Shown here: in pieces, positions 8,925 through 16,308 of the stretch | Layout: each line of letters opens with the position of its first letter | Position numbering within the stretch: the stretch's first letter is position 1 | From: Bacillota bacterium | GTDB taxonomy: Bacteria > Bacillota > Clostridia > Tissierellales > Sedimentibacteraceae | Reading direction: 5' to 3' | DNA length: 64,000 nucleotides | Assembly (NCBI GenBank): GCA_023386345.1 | Contig: JAEWJT010000017.1 | Coordinates: 186,001 to 250,000 of the forward strand | The notes under the pieces: generated by a model | The model's input: only the letters and a program-made list of their open reading frames with translations | The model's database searches: none | What the model was told of the DNA's origin: nothing | Position numbers and translations under genes: made by a program

Positions 8925-10481
8925 ATGCAAAGTAAATTAAATCTTGACCCACAGCTTATAGATAGCGCAAGAAGTGCTGCCGGCAGGATAGCAGAAGATG
9001 TACAGACATTTATAGATAAACATACTACTGTAACAGTAGAGAGAACAATTTTAAGATTGCTTGGAATTGACGGAGTTGACGATATTGACGTTCCGCTTCC
9101 AAATGTAGTTGTAGACAATATAGTAGAGGGCGGTGGACTACAACGTGGAGCAGCATTTTGGATGGGCAATGCAATAGTTCAAACAGGTCTAACAGCACAA
9201 GAAATTGCTGTAAAAATAAGCACAGGCGAAATAGACATAACAAAATTAGCTATAGCTTCAGACGATAAAATATATGAAAAAGTAGAAGAAATTGCGAAAA
9301 AAACAGTAGAAAGAATAGCTAATAACAGAAAAGACAGAGAGAATTTCCTAAACACAATAGGAGAAGGAAGAAAGCCTTATCTTTACGTAATAGTTGCAAC
9401 AGGAAATATTTATGAGGACGTTATACAGGCACAAGCTGCTGCAAGACAAGGAGCAGATATCATAGCTGTTATCAGAACAACAGCACAGAGTTTACTAGAC
9501 TATGTTCCTTATGGAGCTACAACAGAGGGCTTTGGTGGAACATTCGCAACACAAGAGAATTTCAGAATAATGAGAAGAGCTTTAGATGAAGTTGGCAAAG
9601 ATGTTGGCAGATACATCAGATTATGTAACTACTGCTCAGGCTTATGTATGCCTGAAATAGCTGCGATGGGAGCTATGGAAAGATTAGATGTTATGTTAAA
9701 TGACGCTATATACGGAATATTATTTAGAGACATAAATATGCAAAGAACATTTGTAGACCAGTACTTCTCAAGAATTATCAACGGTTTTGCTGGAATTATA
9801 ATAAACACTGGTGAGGATAATTATTTGACAACTGCTGATGCCTTTGAAGAAGCTCATACTGTTCTTGCTTCACAGTTTTTAAACGAACAATTTGCACTAA
9901 AGGCAGGTATACCAGAAGAACAAATGGGCTTAGGTCACGCATTTGAGATGGATCCAAAATTAGAAAATGGCTTTTTATATGAATTATCTCAAGCACAAAT
10001 GGCAAGAGAAATCTTCCCTAATGCTCCGCTTAAATATATGCCACCTACAAAGTTCATGACAGGCAATATATTCAGAGGACATTTACAAGATGCTTTGTTC
10101 AATATGATATCAATTTGGACTAATCAAGGATTACAACTTTTAGGAATGCCAACAGAGGCTATACACACACCTCACTTGCACGATAGATACCTTTCAATAG
10201 AAAATGCTAAATACATTTTCAACAACGCTAAAGACATAGGAGAGGAAGTGCAATACAAAGAAGGCGGTATAATCCAAAGAAGAGCTCAAGAGGTTTTATC
10301 AAAAGCTGAAGAATTATTAAGAGATATAGAGCAAGAAGGAATGTTCAGCACTATAGAGCAGGGTAAATTTGGAAGCGTAAAAAGAGCATTCACAGGTGGT
10401 AAAGGTCTATCCGGAGTAACACAAAAGGATGAAAAATATTTCAATCCATTTATCAAGCTAATGCTTGGAGGTGACAGATAA
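8925..10481 (+). CDS. kamD: Lysine 5,6-aminomutase alpha subunit
   Basis: This 518-aa subunit of the adenosylcobalamin- and PLP-dependent enzyme converts beta-lysine to 3,5-diaminohexanoate (D-lysine to 2,5-diaminohexanoate as a second activity). The length matches the known alpha subunit, and the sequence carries the conserved LNLDPQLIDSAR start and a long TIM-barrel-like body. GGGAGG precedes the ATG. Its stop overlaps the kamE start (TAATG), the usual coupling for these two subunits. Confidence 0.95.
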   Translation: MQSKLNLDPQLIDSARSAAGRIAEDVQTFIDKHTTVTVERTILRLLGIDGVDDIDVPLPNVVVDNIVEGGGLQRGAAFWMGNAIVQTGLTAQEIAVKISTGEIDITKLAIASDDKIYEKVEEIAKKTVERIANNRKDRENFLNTIGEGRKPYLYVIVATGNIYEDVIQAQAAARQGADIIAVIRTTAQSLLDYVPYGATTEGFGGTFATQENFRIMRRALDEVGKDVGRYIRLCNYCSGLCMPEIAAMGAMERLDVMLNDAIYGILFRDINMQRTFVDQYFSRIINGFAGIIINTGEDNYLTTADAFEEAHTVLASQFLNEQFALKAGIPEEQMGLGHAFEMDPKLENGFLYELSQAQMAREIFPNAPLKYMPPTKFMTGNIFRGHLQDALFNMISIWTNQGLQLLGMPTEAIHTPHLHDRYLSIENAKYIFNNAKDIGEEVQYKEGGIIQRRAQEVLSKAEELLRDIEQEGMFSTIEQGKFGSVKRAFTGGKGLSGVTQKDEKYFNPFIKLMLGGDR

Positions 10482-11242
10482 TGAGTGAAATAAAAAACAA
10501 CGTTGATTTAACTAAAATAAAACCATATGGAGATACACTTAATGATGGAATGGTACAGCTTAGTTTCACACTTCCTGTACAAAGCGGTGATGAGGCAGAC
10601 GAGGCAGCTAGACAGCTAGCAGCTAAGATGGGATTTGATGAACCGGCTGTTGTGTATTCACACGATCTAGGCATAGGATATACTTACTTTATAGTATATG
10701 GCAAATGCACACATACTGTTGACTTCACGAGCATAGAAGTTCCAAAAGTAAGCGTAGAGTTCATGGAAAAAGAAGAAGTTGAAGATTATATAGATCAAAA
10801 TATCAAGAGAAAAATAGTAATATTAGGTGCTTGTACAGGTACAGACGCCCACACTGTTGGTATAGACGCTATAATGAACATGAAAGGATTCGACGGTCAC
10901 TATGGACTTGAAAGATACAAGGGAATAGAGGCTATAAACATGGGAAGCCAAGTTCTGAATGAAGAGCTTGTTGCAAAAGCTATAGAAACAAAAGCTGATG
11001 CAATCCTAGTATCTCAGGTAGTAACTCAAAAGGATGTTCATATACCAAATCTTACACAGTTAGTAGAAATACTAGAAGCAGAAGGATTAAGAGATAAAAT
11101 AGTTCTAGTATGCGGAGGACCAAGACTTTCTCACGAACTGGCGCAAGAGCTAGGCTATGATGCAGGCTTTGGCACAGGAAGCTACGCAAATCATGTTGCT
11201 TCATTTGTAGTTAAGCAGATAGTGGAGAGAAGTTTAGTATAA
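10481..11242 (+). CDS. kamE: Lysine 5,6-aminomutase beta subunit (B12-binding)
   Basis: This 253-aa subunit binds cobalamin through a DxHxxG motif (DAHTVG, His124). The PLP-binding lysine should be Lys135 in NMKGFDGHYGLERY: it is 11 residues after the motif histidine, as in the clostridial enzyme. The C-terminal Rossmann-like B12 domain ends with VCGGPRLSHELAQELGYDAGFG. It is translationally coupled to kamD (TAATG) and is the last gene of the operon. A small-RNA promoter begins only 25 bases after its stop. Confidence 0.95.
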   Translation: MSEIKNNVDLTKIKPYGDTLNDGMVQLSFTLPVQSGDEADEAARQLAAKMGFDEPAVVYSHDLGIGYTYFIVYGKCTHTVDFTSIEVPKVSVEFMEKEEVEDYIDQNIKRKIVILGACTGTDAHTVGIDAIMNMKGFDGHYGLERYKGIEAINMGSQVLNEELVAKAIETKADAILVSQVVTQKDVHIPNLTQLVEILEAEGLRDKIVLVCGGPRLSHELAQELGYDAGFGTGSYANHVASFVVKQIVERSLV

Positions 11243-11266
11243 ATTAGTATAAATGAAAGTTTTATA

Positions 11267-11295
11267 TTGACTTGCATTTTGTTTGATGATAGAAT
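11267..11295 (+). promoter_or_regulatory. Promoter of the antitoxin-type small RNA
   Basis: TTGACT (11267-11272), a 17-base spacer and TAGAAT (11290-11295) form a near-consensus vegetative promoter just after kamE. The predicted start is about 11302 and the transcript would end at the hairpin at 11344-11387. Confidence 0.75.
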
Positions 11296-11301
11296 ATAAT
11301 C

Positions 11302-11390
11302 AATAAAAGGAACTGCCACAATAGGTAGCTCCCAGAGTAGGTCAAAAAATCAACCGTGTCGGGGATGACATTAGCGGTTGATTTTTTTAT
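11302..11390 (+). ncRNA. Putative antisense RNA antitoxin (type I)
   Basis: A transcript of about 90 bases would run from the promoter at 11267-11295 to the terminator at 11344-11387. It faces the 37-aa toxin gene and overlaps that gene's 3' untranslated region at the shared hairpin. Its 5' part (GGAACTGCCACAATAGG, from 11309) reappears as an inverted, imperfect copy at the 5' end of the toxin mRNA (GGAATTGCCATAATGG). Convergent small RNA and hydrophobic toxin over a shared terminator is the known layout of Gram-positive type I modules. The RNA is predicted only from sequence signals. Confidence 0.65.
11344..11387. terminator. Shared bidirectional terminator (kam operon, antitoxin, toxin)
   Basis: A 13-bp perfect stem, AAAAAATCAACCG (11344-11356) with CGGTTGATTTTTT (11375-11387), encloses an 18-base loop. 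It has T runs on both strands. It can stop the kam operon and the small RNA going right, and the toxin mRNA going left. Confidence 0.88.
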
Positions 11391-11420
11391 ACTCCCAAGG
11401 CTTCCCTTTAAGCACAAAAG

Positions 11421-11534
11421 CTATTTACGTCTGTCTTTCGACAAGGCGACAATTATATCTACAAATAATTTTATTAAATCAACTATGAAAGCTGAAAATA
11501 AAACTATTAAGGTGAAAACCTCATATGTAATCAT
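11421..11534 (-). CDS. Holin-like type I toxin (37 aa)
   Basis: This short ORF encodes MITYEVFTLIVLF followed by a hydrophobic helix and a charged end (LSKDRRK). An N-terminal TYE motif, one membrane helix and a basic tail match the Hol_Tox group of small putative toxins in Firmicutes. GGGAGGTG precedes the ATG by nine bases. The Shine-Dalgarno is also part of a hairpin (11547-11562), as expected for a translationally repressed type I toxin. Expected action is membrane depolarisation when the antisense RNA is lost; this is inferred from the family. Confidence 0.75.
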   Translation of the reverse strand: MITYEVFTLIVLFSAFIVDLIKLFVDIIVALSKDRRK

Positions 11535-11546
11535 ATAATTTAGCAC

Positions 11547-11562
11547 CTCCCTTTGCAGGGAG
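11547..11562 (-). promoter_or_regulatory. Hairpin sequestering the toxin Shine-Dalgarno
   Basis: On the minus strand CTCCCT-GCAA-AGGGAG forms a 6-bp stem closed by a GNRA-type tetraloop. The 3' arm contains the GGGAG of the toxin ribosome-binding site, so the folded leader would hide it. Confidence 0.7.
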
Positions 11563-11595
11563 CAACCGCATCCATTATGGCAATTCCTATGTTAT

Positions 11596-11624
11596 ATATT
11601 ATTACGACATCATATTTTTTTCAA
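11596..11624 (-). promoter_or_regulatory. Promoter of the toxin mRNA
   Basis: On the minus strand TTGAAA (11624-11619), a 17-base spacer and TAATAT (11601-11596) give a plausible vegetative promoter. The start near 11589 leaves a leader of about 55 bases holding the repeat shared with the small RNA and the Shine-Dalgarno hairpin. Confidence 0.6.
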
Positions 11625-11673
11625 TGTATTCCGTTCAACAAATTTCGACAAAACTGCTAAACTAAATCTTCAT

Positions 11674-12966
11674 TTATATAATACTTTTTCTAACTAATTC
11701 AATGGCATTAATTGATGCTCGCTCTCTAACTCCGTCTCTATTGCCGGTATAAATATTTTTTAAAACAGTATATGTACCTTTATAGTAGACACAGGTATAT
11801 ACAAGTCCAACAGGCTTATCATCAGTTGCACCAGAAGGACCTGCTATGCCGGTAGTGGCAACGCTTATATCTGCACCGGTTATTTTACAAGCACCCTCTG
11901 CCATTTCCTTGACAACTTCTTCGCTAACTTCTGAAAATTCGTCTATAGTTTCTTTTTTAACACCAAGAGTTCTGATTTTTGCTTCATTGGAATATGTTAT
12001 AAAGCCTTCTTTAAATACCTTTGATATACCAGAGTAGCTTACAAGCTTTGAAGCTATAAGTCCACCTGTGCAAGATTCAGCAGTTGCTATAGTTAGATTG
12101 CTTTCTATTAATTTCTTAAAAGTCATATCTTCAATTTTTTCAGTTTCTAGGACAAAAGCATTAACTCCAAATCTTCTTAAAAGCTCATCAATCACGGGTT
12201 TAATAAGCTCATCAGCTTTTTCTTTGCTTTCTGCCTTTGCAGTAACTCTAAACACCATTTTTCCATCACCAGCATATGGAGCAATAGTTGGATTAGTTTG
12301 ATTATCAATCAAATCCATAATCATGGTTTCTGCCATAGACTCACCAACACTCATAACAGCAACCTTGTATCCCACAACTACCTCATGCGAATATTTAGAT
12401 AAATAAGGGATAACTTGTTCATCCATAAGGGGCATCATCTCTCTTGGAGGTCCAGGTAAAAGAATACCTATCTTCCCATTGAAATCAAAATTTTCATTAC
12501 AAGATTTGATATCATTTCCCTCAAAAGAATTTTGATTTGTCAAAGTATCCACTATACAAGCATTTGCTGTACCATTGTTATTAGTTAATATAATACTTCC
12601 CTTTGGAAAATACGTCTGTCTTAGATTGTTTTCAGGCATTTCTTTCCTAAATCTGCCATACGTCATTTTCAAATGAGCTAGGCTTTTTTCATCAAACTCC
12701 ATAGGAAGATTAAAATATTCAGCCAAAATCTCTTTTGTTATATCGTCTTTTGTAGGTCCAAGACCACCTGTGCATATGACAACGTCAGCTCTTGAAAATG
12801 CTAAATCAAAAGCATCCTTCATTCGCTTTGGATTGTCACCAACAACAGAATGATAATGCACATCAATGCCTATTTTAGCTAAGCTCTTAGAAATATAAGC
12901 AGCATTGCTATTTATAATATCACCGTGCAAAAGCTCAGTACCAATACATAAAATTTCACAATTCAT
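11674..12966 (-). CDS. cinA: CinA family nicotinamide mononucleotide deamidase
   Basis: This 430-aa protein has the N-terminal molybdopterin-binding-like domain (about 1-175, start NCEILCIGTELLHGDI) and the C-terminal PncC/CinA amidohydrolase domain (about 265-428, with AESCTGG and TGIAGPSGA). Family members hydrolyse NMN to NaMN in pyridine-nucleotide salvage and are linked to competence in some species. A stretch around residues 145-165 (NQNSFEGNDIKSCNENFDFN) is an insertion compared with the usual protein and sits between two conserved strands. GAGGTAAGG precedes the ATG. It is monocistronic. Confidence 0.92.
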   Translation of the reverse strand: MNCEILCIGTELLHGDIINSNAAYISKSLAKIGIDVHYHSVVGDNPKRMKDAFDLAFSRADVVICTGGLGPTKDDITKEILAEYFNLPMEFDEKSLAHLKMTYGRFRKEMPENNLRQTYFPKGSIILTNNNGTANACIVDTLTNQNSFEGNDIKSCNENFDFNGKIGILLPGPPREMMPLMDEQVIPYLSKYSHEVVVGYKVAVMSVGESMAETMIMDLIDNQTNPTIAPYAGDGKMVFRVTAKAESKEKADELIKPVIDELLRRFGVNAFVLETEKIEDMTFKKLIESNLTIATAESCTGGLIASKLVSYSGISKVFKEGFITYSNEAKIRTLGVKKETIDEFSEVSEEVVKEMAEGACKITGADISVATTGIAGPSGATDDKPVGLVYTCVYYKGTYTVLKNIYTGNRDGVRERASINAIELVRKSII

Positions 12967-13210
12967 AAATCCTTACCTCCGTCACATAACCTCATATGAA
13001 GATTAAATTTAGTTTTTACAATTCAGTATAATATAAGTTAATTATACAACCATTATTCATACTTGCAAGATTTTTTTGTTGTTTATGATTAAAATAAATG
13101 ATATAATATAAAAACAGTTGAAAAGACTTTAAAACAGAAATAAGACAATAAAGAATAATATTTAAAAAGTTGAAAATTTGGTATAATATAAGTAAATTGG
13201 AGGTGTATAT

Positions 13211-13828
13211 ATGTTTTTTGCAAATATTAAATTAAGGCCAAATATATTAAAATACTTAGCCATAGCAATAAGCATAACAGGAGCATTATTTATTATTTTA
13301 GCAGGATTTATTGGAAATTTTGCTATTAGACTTTTTGCTATTGGAGCAATTATAGCTTTCACATACAATATACAATCAAACTATCGTTATTCTGGAAAGC
13401 TTAAAAGGATTGCTGATATAATGTCATTAGTAGGTGCAATAATAGTTTTTATCCGTCCTAAGTTCTTGATGATTATAATGGGAATTACTATTTTGTATTT
13501 TAGTGCTGAGGCTTTATTCAAAATGATTAAATCTAAGAGTTACCAAGATAAGGTAAAACTTTTAACATCAATTGCTGGGCTTATATTCTCAATATTTTGT
13601 ATATTTTTTTCAAATGGAACTATGAACCTGATTATAAGGCTTTTAGGAGCGGTTATGATGGCGATAGGATGCGTATGCTTTTATCAGTATATGCAAAAAT
13701 CAAGAAAAACAGACGAATCACAGATGATAGAATTTAAGTTTGAAGATAATTCTGACAGCGACGATATAATAGATAAAGTGAACTTTGTTCACTCTGTAGA
13801 AGAAACAAAACAAGAAGATATTAAATAG
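13211..13828 (+). CDS. Polytopic membrane protein of unknown function
   Basis: This 205-aa protein has about five or six hydrophobic segments in the first 155 residues, then a hydrophilic acidic tail (EFKFEDNSDSDDIIDKVNF and beyond). The paired-helix pattern is like HdeD/DUF308 proteins, but the match is weak. GGAGGTG precedes the ATG by a good distance. It lies 54 bases before the pseudouridine synthase gene and may share its transcript. Function cannot be stated. Confidence 0.6.
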   Translation: MFFANIKLRPNILKYLAIAISITGALFIILAGFIGNFAIRLFAIGAIIAFTYNIQSNYRYSGKLKRIADIMSLVGAIIVFIRPKFLMIIMGITILYFSAEALFKMIKSKSYQDKVKLLTSIAGLIFSIFCIFFSNGTMNLIIRLLGAVMMAIGCVCFYQYMQKSRKTDESQMIEFKFEDNSDSDDIIDKVNFVHSVEETKQEDIK

Positions 13829-13882
13829 AAACTAACATAAAAAAGTAGAGTTTAGAAAAGAATACAAGTACAATGAGGACAT

Positions 13883-14608
13883 ATGAAATTACGAATAGAT
13901 AAACTATTGGGAAATCTTGGCTATGGAACACGCAGTCAATTAAAAAAAGAGATAAAAACAGGATGTCTAACTGTTAATTCTATAACAGTCAAAGACAGCT
14001 CGATAATCGTTGATACTGATGTTGATCAAATAACATATCACGGTGAAACTATAAAATATATTAAATATATATATCTTATGATGAACAAACCTCAGGGCGT
14101 TATTTCTGCCACTGAGGATTATCATTGTTCAAAAACAGTTATAGACCTTTTAGATGATTTTAATAAAAACTTCGAGCCATTTCCAGTAGGCAGACTTGAT
14201 AAGGATACAGAGGGCTTGCTAATACTTACGAATAATGGAAAATTCGCTCACAATATGCTATCGCCAAGAAAACACGTTGACAAGACATATTTTGCTTATG
14301 TAGAGGGCAAGCTAACAGATAGTGATGTCAAAGCATTTGCAGATGGAGTGATATTTTTAGACGATGGCTATAAAACTATGCCATCAAAGCTTGAAATTAT
14401 TAAATCAAATGATATATCAGAATGCAGGATTACTATAAAGGAGGGCAAATTTCATCAAATTAAAAGAATGTTTGAGGCAGTGGATAAAAGGGTAATATAT
14501 TTAAGGAGATTATCCATGGGCCCTATATCTTTAGATGATGATTTAGAATTGGGAGAATATAGAGAACTAAACGATAAAGAAATGCAATTGATAGAAGAAT
14601 ATTTATAA
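13883..14608 (+). CDS. rsuA: 16S rRNA pseudouridine synthase, RsuA type
   Basis: This 241-aa enzyme has an N-terminal S4 RNA-binding domain (about 1-55, MKLRIDKLLGNLGYGTRSQ) and a catalytic domain with GRLDKDTEGLLILTNNG, whose first Asp is the catalytic residue. KFHQIKRMFEAV and RRLSMGPISL are further family motifs. RsuA-type enzymes form pseudouridine 516 in 16S rRNA. The paralogue RluB/YtzG cannot be ruled out, but the length and S4 domain favour RsuA. Confidence 0.9.
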   Translation: MKLRIDKLLGNLGYGTRSQLKKEIKTGCLTVNSITVKDSSIIVDTDVDQITYHGETIKYIKYIYLMMNKPQGVISATEDYHCSKTVIDLLDDFNKNFEPFPVGRLDKDTEGLLILTNNGKFAHNMLSPRKHVDKTYFAYVEGKLTDSDVKAFADGVIFLDDGYKTMPSKLEIIKSNDISECRITIKEGKFHQIKRMFEAVDKRVIYLRRLSMGPISLDDDLELGEYRELNDKEMQLIEEYL

Positions 14609-14676
14609 TAGCTAAGAATAGCCGTATTATTTAATTATTTTTTAGGACAATTATTAACTAACACAACAGATCAGAG

Positions 14677-15657
14677 GTGGATTTTATTTTACAATTTAAG
14701 TGCTTAACGTTAGAAGATAAATACTTGTTTGAAACATACATAAACAAACATAATATTTTATCATACGAATATACATTTCCTTCATTATACCTATGGAGGA
14801 AGCTGTGCAATATCAAATATGCTATACTTGATGATGCACTTATAATAAACAAGCAAGAAGAATTTAAAGGACCGTTCTTCATGCAGCCATTAGGATACAA
14901 GAAAGAAAAACTAAATAGTATAATTAAGAAATTAATAGAAATAAGAAAAGAATATCCGTCAAAATATCTATTTGGCGATGTAAACGAAGAATTTATAAAT
15001 GACATACGAGAATATACTGATTTTAACATATGCAGCATTAAAGATATAGATGACTCAGAGTATATTTATTCAACAAAAGAGTTAATTGACCTTAGTGGCA
15101 AGAAATTTCATGCAAAGAAAAATCATTACAACAAGTTTGTAAAAAATTATAACTATGAAATCAAAGAAATCAACACTCCTAAAATAAAAAGCGACTGCAT
15201 GGAGCTACTAAAAAGATGGCACAGCGTAAAAGAAGAGGTTGACAAAGAGCTGGTTATGGAAACAGATGCTATAAACGATGTTTTGTGTAAGCTTGATATA
15301 TTAAAGTTAAAGACAATAGCTGTATATGCAAGCCCTAAAACAGGTGACAATGTTAGCAATAATGCTGCTGTCAATAATGAAGCAGAAGAATGTAAAAATG
15401 CAAATAATAAAATAGTTGCATTCTCAATAGGTGAAAAGTACGCGAGTGACACAATGGCAAACATATTAGTAGAAAAAGCAGACATAAACTATGATGGTAT
15501 ATATGCTTTTATAAACAGAGAATTTTTAACAAGACATTTTAATGAAACTCAGTTTGTAAATAGACAAGAGGATACAGGAAGCGAAGGCTTAAGAAAAGCA
15601 AAACAGTCCTACAATCCAATAAGAATGGAAGAAAAATATTTGTTGAATTTAAAGTAG
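14677..15657 (+). CDS. DUF2156 (GNAT-fold) protein
   Basis: This roughly 326-aa protein matches the DUF2156 family (phosphatidylglycerol lysyltransferase C-domain-like, double GNAT fold): it has LTLEDKYLFETYI, FPSLYLWRKLCNIKYAILDDALII, and the ending GLRKAKQSYNPIRMEEKY. The substrate is unknown. The start is uncertain. GTG at 14677 lies inside the AGAGGTGG sequence that looks like the ribosome-binding site, while a better-spaced codon is ATT at 14686. An insertion rich in Asn (about residues 225-250, KTGDNVSNNAAVNNEAEECK) breaks the family pattern. A GNAT gene follows after 18 bases. Confidence 0.75.
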   Translation: MDFILQFKCLTLEDKYLFETYINKHNILSYEYTFPSLYLWRKLCNIKYAILDDALIINKQEEFKGPFFMQPLGYKKEKLNSIIKKLIEIRKEYPSKYLFGDVNEEFINDIREYTDFNICSIKDIDDSEYIYSTKELIDLSGKKFHAKKNHYNKFVKNYNYEIKEINTPKIKSDCMELLKRWHSVKEEVDKELVMETDAINDVLCKLDILKLKTIAVYASPKTGDNVSNNAAVNNEAEECKNANNKIVAFSIGEKYASDTMANILVEKADINYDGIYAFINREFLTRHFNETQFVNRQEDTGSEGLRKAKQSYNPIRMEEKYLLNLK

Positions 15658-15675
15658 GCAGATGGAGAAATAATA

Positions 15676-16194
15676 ATGAAAATTTATTTAGATACTATAA
15701 ATAAAGAAGACATGCCGTCATTATATAAGTGGTTTTCCGATATAGAATTCTTATCAAGCTATGATTATGTCTTGCCAATTCCCATGACAAAAGAAAAGGT
15801 GGACAAAGCAATAGCTGATTACAATGAAGAAAATGACTCTATTATTTTCGCAATAAGAGACATAGAAAATCATATTATAGGCATAGCTGGGTATTACGAT
15901 ATAGTAAAAGATAACCAAGTAGCTACATTATTCATAGGTATAGGTGATAAAAGCCAACAAGGCAAAGGATATGGCAAAAAAGCTCTTGATGAACTATTAG
16001 ACTATGGCTTTAAAACTCTAGATCTACACAGAATACAGCTAAATGTAATTTCTTTTAACACTCCAGCCATAGCCCTATACGAAAAAGCAGGATTTCAAAA
16101 AGAAGGCACAATGAAAGAATTTGTCCTAAGAGATGGGAAGAGATATGATTTATATATGTATGCAAAGCTAAGACAGGGTATTCTTTCCACTTGA
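15676..16194 (+). CDS. GNAT family N-acetyltransferase (RimJ/RimL-like)
   Basis: This 172-aa enzyme has the acetyl-CoA binding motif GDKSQQGKGYGKKALDELLDYGF (motif A) split over two strands and the C-terminal NTPAIALYEKAGFQKEG motif. The arrangement is that of RimJ/RimL-like protein or small-molecule N-acetyltransferases. It ends in TTGACA, which also serves as the -35 box of the dlt-like operon promoter. The substrate cannot be inferred. Confidence 0.85.
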   Translation: MKIYLDTINKEDMPSLYKWFSDIEFLSSYDYVLPIPMTKEKVDKAIADYNEENDSIIFAIRDIENHIIGIAGYYDIVKDNQVATLFIGIGDKSQQGKGYGKKALDELLDYGFKTLDLHRIQLNVISFNTPAIALYEKAGFQKEGTMKEFVLRDGKRYDLYMYAKLRQGILST

Positions 16195-16219
16195 CAAAAA
16201 TTTTAAAATATTATAGACT
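16191..16219 (+). promoter_or_regulatory. Promoter of the dlt-like operon
   Basis: TTGACA (16191-16196), 17 bases and TAGACT (16214-16219) precede a start near 16226. Of 41 bases beginning at the -35, 32 are identical at 22258-22298, so the promoter exists in two copies in this window. Confidence 0.7.
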
Positions 16220-16225
16220 ATATTT

Positions 16226-16292
16226 AGTGATTGAGTTGCATTAACCTGTTAGGTCTGCGACCTAGGGGGTTTCTATGGAGACTCCCTTTTTT
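16226..16292 (+). promoter_or_regulatory. Leader with attenuator-like terminator before dltA
   Basis: The leader holds a small hairpin (TAGGTC-TGC-GACCTA, about 16248-16264) directly followed by an intrinsic terminator: GGGGGTTTC (16265-16273), loop TATG, GAGACTCCC (16278-16286), then six T. The terminator lies between promoter and first gene, so expression must depend on read-through. The sequence recurs in diverged form after 22291. It matches no riboswitch class that I recognise. Confidence 0.65.
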
Positions 16293-16308
16293 AAAAAGGA
16301 GAATAAAA

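Noticed and set aside
11356..11538. 60-aa plus-strand ORF after kamE
   Set aside because: It begins inside the terminator loop, has no ribosome-binding site and is antisense to the much better supported 37-aa toxin.
16226..16292. Assignment of the dltA leader to a known riboswitch (c-di-GMP, preQ1, purine, fluoride)
   Set aside because: None of the core consensus sequences is present; only terminator and hairpin are certain.
16231..16308. Upstream extension of the DltA-like protein (start MSCINLLGLRP)
   Set aside because: It would translate the leader and its terminator; TTG 16309 has the proper ribosome-binding site.
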